Source: Atherinomorus stipes (Eukaryota > Chordata > Actinopteri > Atheriniformes > Atherinidae). Taken from it: DNA of 64,000 nt. Positions 32,296 to 42,900 of this stretch are shown here, in pieces; the stretch's first letter is position 1, and the number at the start of each line of letters is the position of its first letter. Under the pieces are notes generated by a model. It was given only the letters and a program-made list of their open reading frames with translations, did no database searches and was not told the origin of the DNA. The DNA lies in assembly GCA_023101725.1 (NCBI GenBank), contig JALJCO010013425.1:1-64000 (forward strand), in the 5' to 3' direction. The translations under genes were made by a program, and so were the position numbers.

Positions 32296-33689
32296 ATTAG
32301 TATTACAGGTAGTGATAAGCCTCGAAGCTTTTACGATTGCTCATTGCTTCACAGTCAGACGTGACCAACATGGCTAACCAAGCTACTGTTTGTCATTTTT
32401 GGCCAGATTTTCATCTCCCACCCCTCTGTTGCACGAGGCAGAGGGATTGTAACGTTGTACTGTGACAGCTGACATTCCCACATAGTTTACCTAAAAAGCT
32501 CCAAGAAAGTGGAGCATCGCGAACATCTATCATGTAAATGAACGCTGGTTCCGGTCGAACCAGATGTCGGTCATATATTTCACGCAAGGGCTCATGGGGG
32601 CTAGGAATATGGTGGATAGATTATTATTATTGTTAAAAACCTTTGAGCAACTTCCTTTAATTTTGGTGCACACATTCAATCTTGATTATTTGGTTGACTC
32701 GTGACTTTAAATCTTATCGCACCTGCTCACATTTTTCACTTATTTGGTTGACTAGAGTGCATTAAATTCAGCCAAAATGGGCTGTCACAATAGTTTACTG
32801 TTGCCGCAGAATGAATTTAATGAATTGATGATCACCAGACTCTTCCATTATTGGCGCCCTCCACACACATATGTTGTACAGTTAAACTTCTTGACAGCTA
32901 GAAGATAGACTGATCTGACATTTTGTACCGTTATTCATGCTCTCCTTATTTAAGTGATCCTTTGTAAAAGCAAAGGTCAGGGCATCACCTAAGTCAAGTG
33001 GATGTTTCCTTTATAATTACATCTGCATTCACCTATTCAGTTTTACCCAACAGCAGCTGCAAACATTGGTTGCGTCTTTGACTGAGGATGTACTTTTTCT
33101 TTATCTCTTAAGGTCAACCTTTTTTTTAAATGAAAAAGTATATTTTAGCTTGGATTAAAGTGAAGCAGTCGATGTAAAACAAACGTTTTTTATGGCTGTA
33201 AATGTTTTCTTAGGCACTGAGAACTGGTTGTATTTGAGTCACAAAAATAAAGGAAGCATTCACTTGGAAAGACTATTTAACTTGACTGCTAGAGCCCTTA
33301 GACTGAAAGAATGCTTTTTAAGAAGGTTTAAAGAATCTTTCAATGAAACAGAAAAAGGTATTCTCACAGATAGCCCACATACAGTTAGAAAGATTACTAA
33401 GGAATGTTCTGCTTTCTTTCATGTTTCCTGTTACACAAGTCACCTTTTTATTCATCTCCAGGTCAGGTTAAAATTCTACTTCTTCCAGCTCCTACAGACA
33501 AATGCAGTATGTTTTAGTGTTTGTGTCAGGTTCAGAAATATGTGAAGCAGTCTGAGTTGTTGGCTGCTCTCGGTTGTATGACTCTTGTTGTTGGTGCTTG
33601 ACTGTAGTTTTGCTCTGCGATGGAAAACATGAAGTATAAAGATTTGCTTAGTGCTGAAGTAAAACACTGTTATATCCATGTGTTGCTGC
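32296..33689. other. no gene seen
   Basis: AT-rich. The 117-codon frame at 33192-33545 does not resemble any family. Confidence 0.4.
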
Positions 33690-33870
33690 TGTTAGATTAA
33701 AAATGAGTTAATATTTTCCATGGAATGGAAAAAATGTTTCAACATCTGATTTATTGTTTATGTTCTACTGAGAATAAAATATGAGTTGATTAGATTTGCA
33801 TAATCATTGCATTCTGTTTTTATTTACATTTTGTACAGTGCCCCATCATTTTTGGAATTGGGGATGACCC
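33690..33870 (+). mobile_element. Tc1-type transposon tail
   Basis: TTTGCATAATCATTGCATTC, TTTTTATTTACATTTTG and TTTTGGAATTGGGG in this order are the 3' end of a common fish Tc1 element, as far as I recall. The transposase is absent. Confidence 0.6.
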
Positions 33871-33910
33871 AATTACCATATCAGGCTAACATTTTAAACT
33901 AAATCTGCTT

Positions 33911-34541
33911 TCCAACTGAAATTATTGTGGGTTCACATGGGTTTCTCAAACGCCGGTTGACCCGTTTATGATCAGCGTTACGCTCCTTTCCCATTGGCAA
34001 GAAAAAAGCCAGGTCTGATCCCCCGCTGGCTGTGTGGCCTCTGTCCCCACCGCTGCGTGTCTGGTAATGCTGTTATACTGGGTTTGCGTTGATGATGTCA
34101 TCCATGTAACAGAAATCAGGAAAGTAAACAATGGGGAGCGGGTTAGGCTGTAGTTCATGTGCTTTCTTGATGCACCTTTGTCTATCCCAAAAATGGAAGA
34201 AGATCAGCGGGCGACTTTCTAGCACAGATGGAACGTAGGCGACTCGAGTTTGTGGCCGAAGCAGATTTGTTTTGGTACGTTATATGAGACATGACTGGCA
34301 TGATGTCACGACCTAGGCACATGCCACCCAACGTCGTCCCATAAATTCACAGCCCAACATGGGTCTGGTCTTCCCACTGCATGCCAATCGGAGCCGAGCC
34401 GTTTGAAGGCGATTTTAACCCGTGTTGCTTGGTGAATCATTTGACGCAGGTCGACACGGGTCGGTGAGCATTTCCAACTCCCACTAAAAGCTGATTGTTT
34501 GCAGGTTTGAAGAGGATTTTTGGCCAGTTGGAAAGGGCATA
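33911..34541. mobile_element. MITE with TTTCCAACTG ends
   Basis: Left TTTCCAACTGAAA and, on the complement of the right, CCCTTTCCAACTGGCC. Interior inverted similarity is weak. No coding sequence. Confidence 0.45.
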
Positions 34542-34607
34542 AGCATACATAGGTATTACAGAGATCAGCATAATGGTGTTTAAATTAGGGACTAGCATAA
34601 AACAAAC

Positions 34608-35266
34608 TTAAAGGCAGGGTAGGGGATCCTGGAAAAAACGGTTCAAGGAAGCTAAATTTGAAAAAATATACACCCTCCGAAACCACGCATCCAGAGCACA
34701 GGAACATGTCCACCGATAGTTGTTGGCAAACATAACCGAGAACAGGGGAGTAGCTAGCTTGCTAGCTTCCCAGTAAACAGCAGAGGAACCACGTTTCCTA
34801 AAAGTGATAATTATCTCACTTCCAACTTCTGCGGCGTAAAACATCCTCACTGCAAACACCAACACCTCCATGACTTGATTTTTTCTTTTTAAGAGCAAAC
34901 AGCAGCATAGATAGGAGCAGCGAACAGTCATGTTCATCTCGGTTCGTCTGCACTGTGAGACGCTCACGGCGAGTTGTGAGCGCACGCACGTGCCTGCGAG
35001 GAGGGTGGGGGCGCAACTAACGGCAGTTGAGTTTGATGGACATAATAATTATTCAATCAATAAGCACGGGCCGTTTGCAACCCCTTCCAATGAAAGTCAT
35101 TTCATTGGAAGGGGTTTTTCCAGTCCTGTACGCTCCACAGGTGATTAATTTTTTAAATTTTTGTGTCAGAACATTTAATGAATTTTCTGCAATCGGGGTG
35201 TGAAGAAGACTTTAAGCAATATAGTAAAAAAAATGCTCCTGGAAACATCATCAAACCTGCCTTTAA
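34608..35266. mobile_element. MITE with TTAAAGGCAGG ends
   Basis: TTAAAGGCAGG at 34608-34618 and its complement at 35256-35266. This family is frequent in fish. The interior holds a perfect hairpin at 35076-35115. The 125-codon minus frame (34608-34985) is not recognisable. Confidence 0.7.
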
Positions 35267-35382
35267 AGCACTGATGTGCCTCTGATGTTTTCCATCCTCA
35301 TTTATTGGTGTCACATGACTCACGAAGCTCAGAATAGTTTTATCTGAAAGGTAAAAATCCATCTAGGTCCCCTACTATTAAA

Positions 35383-35386
35383 TGTA

Positions 35387-35443
<57 letters not shown>
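35383..35443. repeat. (AT)n microsatellite
   Basis: About 25 AT units, with GTGTGT at the left edge. Confidence 0.9.
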
Positions 35444-35445
<2 letters not shown>

Positions 35446-35454
35446 TATATATTC

Positions 35455-35840
35455 AGGATGTCAATCAGTCATTTTCTGTACCGCATATCCAGTTCAGGGT
35501 CGCAGTCACAGAGTTTTGCTTGAGCTTATCCCAGCTATTATCAGGCGAGAGGCGGGGTACACCCTGGACAGGTCGCCTTTCTGTCGCAGGGCCAACACAG
35601 AGACACAGACAACCATTCACACTCACATTCGTACCTAGGGACAATTTAGAGTGACCAATTAACCTAACATGCATGTCTTTGGATGGAGGGAGGAAGCCGG
35701 AGTACCTGGAGAACCCACACATAAGAAACCCACACAAAAGAACATGCAAACTCCACACGGGAAGGCCACTGTTGGAATTGTTTGAACCCCCTCCCCAGCC
35801 AGGACTCAAACTAGTGACCTTCATATTATGTGAATACACT
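35455..35840. repeat. abundant teleost interspersed repeat (class uncertain)
   Basis: GGCGAGAGGCGGGGTACACC, CTGGACAGGTCGCC, GAGTGACCAATTAACC, GGAGGAAGCCGGAGTACC, ACATGCAAACTCCACACGG, then a tRNA-like CAGGACTCAAACTAGTGACC end. This sequence is found thousands of times in many fish genomes. A fragment of its start may be at 18960 (TCTATCCCAGCTGCTACC). Confidence 0.75.
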
Positions 35841-37744
35841 TTGCCATATACTTTGAAATAGAAACTAACAACTGTAGGGCCAACAAACTTTGGCTTCACG
35901 TTTTAGCTGCTAGTTGATAACAAGGTGTTAGCTTCTACTGCTAATCACAATTCAAATAGCTTATTTGTTGTAAACTTAGTCAGCATATCATAATCTTCCC
36001 TGGTTTGTGTATTCTGCTGCTTGCTAGCATGTTAGCTTTAGCTGGCTAGCATCTAGCCATTGGCTCTTTGCAGTGTGCTGCATATGTTAGCACTGTCAGT
36101 TTCACTGCACACCTAAGAAGCAATAGAAGTAATGAGATTTGAGATAGTTAACCATCTGTCCTTTGTCAAATGTCTGGTTGTAACAGTTAAGAACGCAAAG
36201 CAGTCTGAATGGAAGAATTTACTGATGCTTTCTGACTGCAGTCTGTCATCTGCACCAGTCTCCAGTAAAATAAAAAAATCAGGGACACTTGCGGTTTTCT
36301 TGGCTCAGAGCCTCTGACATGCTGGCTTAATTTTACCTTCCATTTCATCGTGACACGTTCTCATAAAACATGGAGAAAAGTAGTACACATAATGGTCCCC
36401 TTTCGCCAAGCGCTTGAAGGTCCTGTCCACAGTCCCAGTGAGGGGCAGTCAAGCTGCCTCTGCTCTGCTCTGTTTGTTTTATGGAGCAGTAGTGGAACCA
36501 CTTTCAGGTCAGTTAGCTGCAAAAAAGAAAGGGAAAAAAAAAATCCCAGAAAACTAAGCTGGGTCTCCAGTGAGAAAACTGTCATTGACACAAAAAAGGT
36601 CATTAGTTTGAACACAGTGTCAGCAATAATAGGATGAAACGCTCTGCATCAGATGTAAAGCAGACATTCTTCCTATCATGGAGCAGCTGATCAAAATCTT
36701 TTTAAAAGCACGGTGGTGCAGGAGAGACAAAATCACACAAAACGGCCCGAAATGTCTCCTTTCACATTGTATGGCATTATAAAACTCAATTCACAGATCC
36801 TGAATTAATTTGAGTGCTGTCATTATGCAAGCACAGCACAAAGTGTCCAAGACCAAGTGAATCTATTTATAGCAATCAGTGCCTGAGAGCCAAGTGTGCC
36901 TAATGGTGTAATTTGTATTGTTAATGGTAATGCACTCTTAGTTTGTTCCATTTGGCGTTGCACAGGTGCATTAATGGGAGCTTTGTGAAGCGTTTGCACC
37001 CACTGCTGTGTGCAGTCTTTCAGCAGGACCACGGCTCCCTCTAGTGGATCAGAGTGTTTAAGCACAGGCTGAAGTCAAGGCTCAAGAAGAAAGCTTGTTG
37101 TTTTTGCTAGTTGTTGAGGAAACAATAACTAAGTATTTTCAATGCAACGGGAAGACCTGCTCTAAACAAACAAGTCACCACAAACAGCTGCAACAGCAGC
37201 AGACTTGTGAAATATTGTGTTCCTAATTAACCTTCAAGCTCATCAGCCACAATCAATATAGACTGTAGCCTTTTTTTCTAATTGAGATGAAGTAATTATC
37301 AGACTGTATTCATCTCGTTAATGAAACAATGTTCCAATATGCCTGCAGCAAAACTGTTAATTGAGTTCTATTTTCTGAGACAGGAAGCCTCTCCTTGTGT
37401 CCATGGCCACTAAGCGTCAAATGTGGGTTGGGGGCCTTTGTGCTTCTCTCTGTGTGGACACAAGAACAGGCTGTGGACTGGTGGAGCGTGCTCTCTCCCC
37501 ACAGACGGTCCCCTCCTCCCCCCGTCCATTCTCCCATCACACAGAGGGAAAGAACTGGTAATACAGCTGACTCGTGCAGATCATCTCGTCCCAGCCGGTT
37601 ATTTCACGGTCTCAGTAGTAAAGTACTCCCTGTTGAGTAAGATATAGCGAGGCAATTATTCTGTAATTATTAAGCCAAAAGATGAGGAAAGAGTCAAGAA
37701 TTACTGAGCTTGTGTGATCCACTGTAAGAGAGAAAAAAAAAAAA
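35841..37744. other. gene-free sequence; 36760-37640 low-repeat, AATTA-rich
   Basis: 36760-37060 and 37180-37640 have many AT-rich homeodomain-like cores (CCTAATTAACC at 37211, CTAATTGAG at 37278, GAATTAATTTG at 36803) in an otherwise balanced sequence. No protein family was recognised in either strand. Confidence 0.45.
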
Positions 37745-37747
37745 AGC

Positions 37748-38100
37748 AGCCCAGATATGCGCTTAGTGTCCACTTCATCAGGTCCACCTTCTAATACCGG
37801 CTGGAACCTTTCTTCCTCCAAACCTGTCTAACTTCTTGGTTTCATAGATCCAACAAGGTGTTGGAAACATTCCTTAGAAATTTTGCGCCATATTGACATG
37901 ACAGCATCACACAGTTGCTGCATCCATGATGAGAATCTCCCGTTCCGCCACATCCCAAAGCTGCTCTGTCGGACTGAGATCTGGTGACTCTGGAGGCCGT
38001 TGGAGTTCAGTGAACTCATCATCATGTTCCAGAAAGCAGTTGATGATGTGAGCTTTGTGACATGGTGCATTATCCTGCTGGAAGTAGCATCAGAAGATGG
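37748..38100 (-). pseudogene. Tc1-type transposase C-terminal remnant (GGCCACTT family), minus strand
   Basis: Starting from the terminal word GTGTCCACTTCATCAGG, the minus strand reads back through KISKECFQHLVGS and LCDAVMSIW (37860-37920), a frame-shifted DNA block for the SPDLNP motif, and a DNAPCHKA-coding block near 38060-38075. It is the inverted equivalent of the copy at 27790-28185. Confidence 0.8.
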
Positions 38101-39742
38101 GTTGCTACTTCTGTTACAATTAAATGAATAGTTGGACCTAATAAAATAAAGAAAATAGAGTAAATATTGGGACAGTTCTACCCCCCGTAAACAAATGGTA
38201 AAATCTGCTATTAATAACATTATAAACTACTTCTGCGTTGGCTTGTTTTACAGTTTGAAGAAATAAACTACTTTTGAATTGTTTGTTGGCACCTCTCACT
38301 GCTAATGTCTCCCCTTTTTCCCTCCATGATGCCAGCCTTCAGTCTTGTTCCAGAGGTGCTGCATAATGCAGACATGATGGGAAAGCAAGAGGCACAAACA
38401 TGCTGCAGTCACACTGATCCCTGTCCAGTCCTGTCCAAATTCCTCGAGCAATGCTGTGAAAGTTGTGGACTTGTAGCCAGCGTTGACCTTTTTTTTCATT
38501 AAGTCCCTTTGTGCTAAATAAATAATAAACAGGAAGATAATTCCTTACTTTATCCATCCATAGGTCCCCTTATGGAAATGTTCTTACTTTCACGATCAAA
38601 CATAACCACAAGTTCTACTGTTTTTTTTTAAACTGTCTGATTCCACAAAATCATAAAGTGACCTCAAATAATCATCATTCAAGATGTTTTTCTGACCACA
38701 TTTCTTTTTGAAGACTTTCTGAGAAAAAGTCTGAAGTATTCATTAAAAAAATGAATACTTCAGACTTTTTCTCAGAAAGTCTTTTCAGATATTGAAAAAA
38801 ATGTCTCCTGATTTTTTTTTTTTAAATAATCTGGAAAAAAAGTCAGAATTCTGAGATTAAAATTTTCTGAGATTTTTTTCTCAATCATTTTTTCTTCAAT
38901 GGCCCTAATCCTCCTCTGTGAAAATTAAATCAATACTTCTTGATGAAAAGATTAGAAAAGAGTCAAAACAAGTCAGTTACAGTCATGTTTTTATATTCAG
39001 GCAGTAAGACGGGTAGTTGTGGAACAACAGGATGCTCTGAAAACAAAGAAACGCAAAAACCAACAAAATATGACTGTGGGGTCGCTGGAAGATGACCCCT
39101 GTAAAAGTGTGACATTAGTAAAGGCACTAACAGTCTCTTCCTGCCTAAAATAACCCTGTACTTACACACCGTAGTCACGTCTGATTAGTACCCATCCCTA
39201 ACTCTAACGCAGTCCCTTCACAGCCTATAAACAGCAGCTATTATATCATTAATATCTCCGTGATAAAGTATTGATACATGATCAATGTGTACAAATCAAT
39301 ACCATCTCAGTCGAGAAAAAGAAAAAAGATAACGTTCTGATCTTTTTTTTTTTTCACCTTTTGGTCCTTAAACATGTTCACTGCATGTTACCACAGTATG
39401 TACAAACGCAACCTTGACTATCAGGAATCTGTAAACAGTTTAGTTCACTTGAAATTTGATGTACAACCAGTAAAAAAATATTAAACCAGATAACTTATTT
39501 TCCAGGTTTAAATCCAAGTTTCAACTTGATGAACTAGTTCCGGTTAGAGGCTTATTTTCTCCCCGGGGCCAACAGCCATCATCTGTAACCGTTTCTCTCT
39601 CACAGTAGATGTTGGCAGTTCAGTCTTCTCAAGCAGCACCAGCAGTTTACAAGTAAGAAACAAAGAGAACTGTGCCTCTTAGAAACGTGACTGCAGTCTT
39701 CCCTCGAGTTCCCGTGAAGCTCCCGAACACTCCTCCTTCCCC
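38101..39742 (-). other. hs2st1 3' untranslated region and downstream flank (probable)
   Basis: Directly follows the stop codon of hs2st1 on the minus strand. I could not find a strong AATAAA-type signal to fix the end of the transcript. It holds a perfect 34-bp hairpin (38711-38783). The 3' UTR of this gene is long in mammals, so part or all of this stretch may be transcribed. Confidence 0.4.
38711..38783. repeat. perfect 34-bp inverted repeat with 5-nt loop
   Basis: 38711-38744 (starting AAGACTTTCTGAGAAAAAG) pairs base for base with 38750-38783. The loop is AAAAA. About 0.96 kb past the hs2st1 stop codon. Confidence 0.95.
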
Positions 39743-39969
39743 TCAGTTCACTTTCGGGTAGATCTTTTCATAGAAGAAGCTCTGCGCCAGCACGTAAAGT
39801 TCTCCATCTTTTTCCCTGACGGCGTGAGCACGGACAAACTGAAACTGCTCCACCGCAAACTCGTAGAACTCATTTTCCATTTTCCAGATGTCGGACTGCT
39901 GCAGCTTGGCGATGGTCTCTTTGGTGGGTGGCTTCTTCTCAGTGGTCTTCCTCAGATGGGACTTCTTCC
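39743..39969 (-). CDS. hs2st1: hs2st1 exon 7 (C-terminal, with stop)
   Basis: Acceptor TTCCAG at 39970-39975, first two bases finish a glycine codon split with exon 6. Encodes [19 protein letters not shown] through [20 protein letters not shown] to [11 protein letters not shown], then TGA at 39743-39745. This is the C-terminal region which in the solved family member takes part in trimer contacts. The ending YPKVN differs from mammals by one residue (YPKSN). Confidence 0.97.
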
Positions 39970-42900
39970 CTGGAACAACACAAACAAAATTTGGCTCATC
40001 ACTTCACCTTTTCAGGTTTTCAATCTAAAAGGTTAAACCTTTTATTAGAAGTGGAAGTTACTGATTCTGCATTTATGGTCGTTAATGGGTTAAATCATGG
40101 GACTGGTACTGAAACAATGATGCTCTTTTCAGACCTTCGCTAATAAACGATCAGAGCAATGATATTCAGCATCATTGCTGTACAGTGTGTGTAATATCTG
40201 GACAGTGCATCAAGAGAGGTTACGCTAGTCCTTAAAGAAAAGCACTCCTCTTACATCTTGCATGTCACGAACATTTAACAGCAGCAGTGAATGGAAGCAA
40301 CTAAAATACTGATTTTCCTGTTCAGGGTTACTAAACTGTTTGCTTCAGAAAGAACTTATTTGGTCCAGCTGCTGTTTGAAAATATTGGTGATGCAATTGT
40401 TGTTGGGAAACCAATGAATGAGGACTTGAAACTGCACACATATGTCACCAACACATGGAACTATTGGACCGATCTTGGGGTGGGGTGGGGGGGGGGGGCT
40501 AACTTCTTCTTGATGAGATGTTGAATACAAACATGTCCGTCTCATCACTGTGGGACAGACACTCTGGTAGCTAGCAGCCAATCAGAAATCAGTTTTTATT
40601 CCAGCTCTAAAACTCTGCTAATGTGTTCTCCAGTTCCTAGGATTACATTACTAATTCCTGCGACTACCTTACTCATTCCTGGGATTACTTATTTCTTGGA
40701 CTACTTTTCCTATTCCCAGGATTACTTTACTCATTCCTAGGATTACTTTACTTATTTCTAAGATTACATTAGTCATTCCCAAGACTACTTTTCTCATTCC
40801 TAGGATTACTTCACTCATTTCTAGGACTGCTTTTTTCATTCCTAGGATTACTTTACTTATTTCTATGACTACTTTTCCCATTCCCAGCATCACTTTACTC
40901 ATTCCCAGGATTACTTTACTTATTTCTAGGACTACTTTTCTCATTTCTAGTATTACTTTTCCTGTTCCAAGGATTACATTACTCATTCCTAGGATTTTTC
41001 TTTTTTTTTATTACTGTTTATTTAGTGTTTTGTATCAATTAACATGTAAAGAGAAATTTAAAAAAAGGCATGAACAGAAGACAAAAAACAAACAAAAACA
41101 AAGTTCTTCTGGGAGAAGTCTTTTCATAAGACTGAGGGGGTGTCGTCCATGTCTTTGAAGAGTATCCATTTCTTCCAGTTCAGCACAAAGTTCTCTGCTC
41201 TGAGTCGCAGATAAAAGGTGATTTTCTCCATTATCTAGAACTTGTCCATAATTTCCATTCACTGACTTCTGGTTGGAGCATCACTCTTTGACCATTTCCT
41301 GCTGATGGCTTTAATAGCTGCCATAGTCATTCCTAGGATTACATTACTCATTCATGGGACTACTTTTCTCATTCCCAGGATTACTTTACTCATTCCTAGA
41401 TGAACTGGGCTGTTATTCTCTGGTTTCCACTGAAAGTAACGTGGTTTTCTTTTAGGAAGAGATAACATCTACATTTGCAACTGTATTTCAGGTGAATTTA
41501 CTCTGGCACAGTTGCACATATCTTGATTCTGACACTTCTGTAGTAATCTCACATGTCTCAGCTTTCTGTAGAGACCAGGATTACACATACAGCTGTTGTA
41601 GTTGTGATATACTGTATTTATAAATTTATTTTTGGTTTGTCATCTCAGACAGAGGGCAGAGAAAAATGGGCCTTGTGAAGAGGTTCAGAAGTGGCCTTGG
41701 TCTTTTTATGTTGCGTCTTCATTTGGTCAGGGGAAACACTTGTTGTGTCCTCGGCTGTAGCAGCAGCTTCATGATCAGCACACAAACAGGAGACAAAACA
41801 TCAGATTTTCATCCTCCATCTCCATCTTGGATCAACATCGCAGAGAACAGAAACTTTTCCAGGTGATGCGTTTCTGGCTGACGTGGGTTGGATAGAAAGG
41901 ACAGTTTGGGCTTTATATGAGCAGAAGTAAAGATGGCTGCATTTATAAGGTGTCAGCTCGATGAACGGGACAATCGGTCTCCGCCGAGTGACGTAACATT
42001 TGTTGCTTAACCAGCAGTAACCAGCGCTTGACGCCATTTCAGGCGTAAAACTGTCAGTGGTCAAACCGGCGTGGAAATGAGCGCACGTCTGATCATAATA
42101 ATGATCTTATGACTGAATCCATGTGTGATTTAAAAAAAGTTAGTGTCTGACCAAACAACAGAATATTCGTCAGAAATGCACCGTCATCCAGCTGTTTCTC
42201 CTGAAGCAGCAGCAGCGCTGACAGATGGAGGCTGGTCGTATCTGAGCCTGACCCGGACAGGAACATAAACGATAACTTTCATTAGTTAAACTAAGAAACA
42301 GTCTACCGAATGAACACTTGCACAACGTTAATGTATAGATTAATTTATAGAAACGGATCTCCTCCACTCAACTCTGTGTCTCCTGGGAGCTGCAGTTACC
42401 AGCGCGTCTGCCCTTCTGGCTGCGCATAATGTTTATAAACTAGTATTTCTGTTATTTAACTTGTCAATAAAGTCTTGACAAGTTACAGCAGCGTAAAGAT
42501 CCACACAGGTCAGGGTTGTGTTGCAAACTTTCTATGAGTCTAAAGCAGCGTTTCCCGCTGGTCCGATGCACCTGCGCCTTTCTGCAGCCCGACTGTCCGT
42601 CTTCTTACAAGCAGCCGAGCTGTCTTTTCTTTATTCAGACATCAACAGTGAGATAATAAAGTCTGATTTATCTTGAAATTGTTGGCGATCAGTTGTCGCC
42701 TTCATCAGAAGTTATAACACTCTGCTGTTAAGATCATCTGGCTGGTTTGACACCTGCAGCTCCTGGAGACAGAAGACAGGAGGCGATCCGTCGTTTCTAT
42801 TAAGTAATCTGTACCCTAAAGTTATCGTCTATAAGTGCTTAGTCAGCAGACCGTGTCTTAGCTTACAGTAGCTAATGAAAGTTATTTTTTCTTCTGTCCC

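Noticed and set aside
35465..35899. 144-codon minus frame
   Set aside because: Lies over an interspersed repeat found throughout fish genomes; no protein family.
40669..40986. 105-codon frame of VILGMSK-like repeats
   Set aside because: It is the 21-bp minisatellite read in phase, within an intron and without splice sites that fit hs2st1.
41666..41866. THAP-like [11 protein letters not shown] start
   Set aside because: Only the first cysteines are similar. The rest of the finger is not present in any frame nearby.
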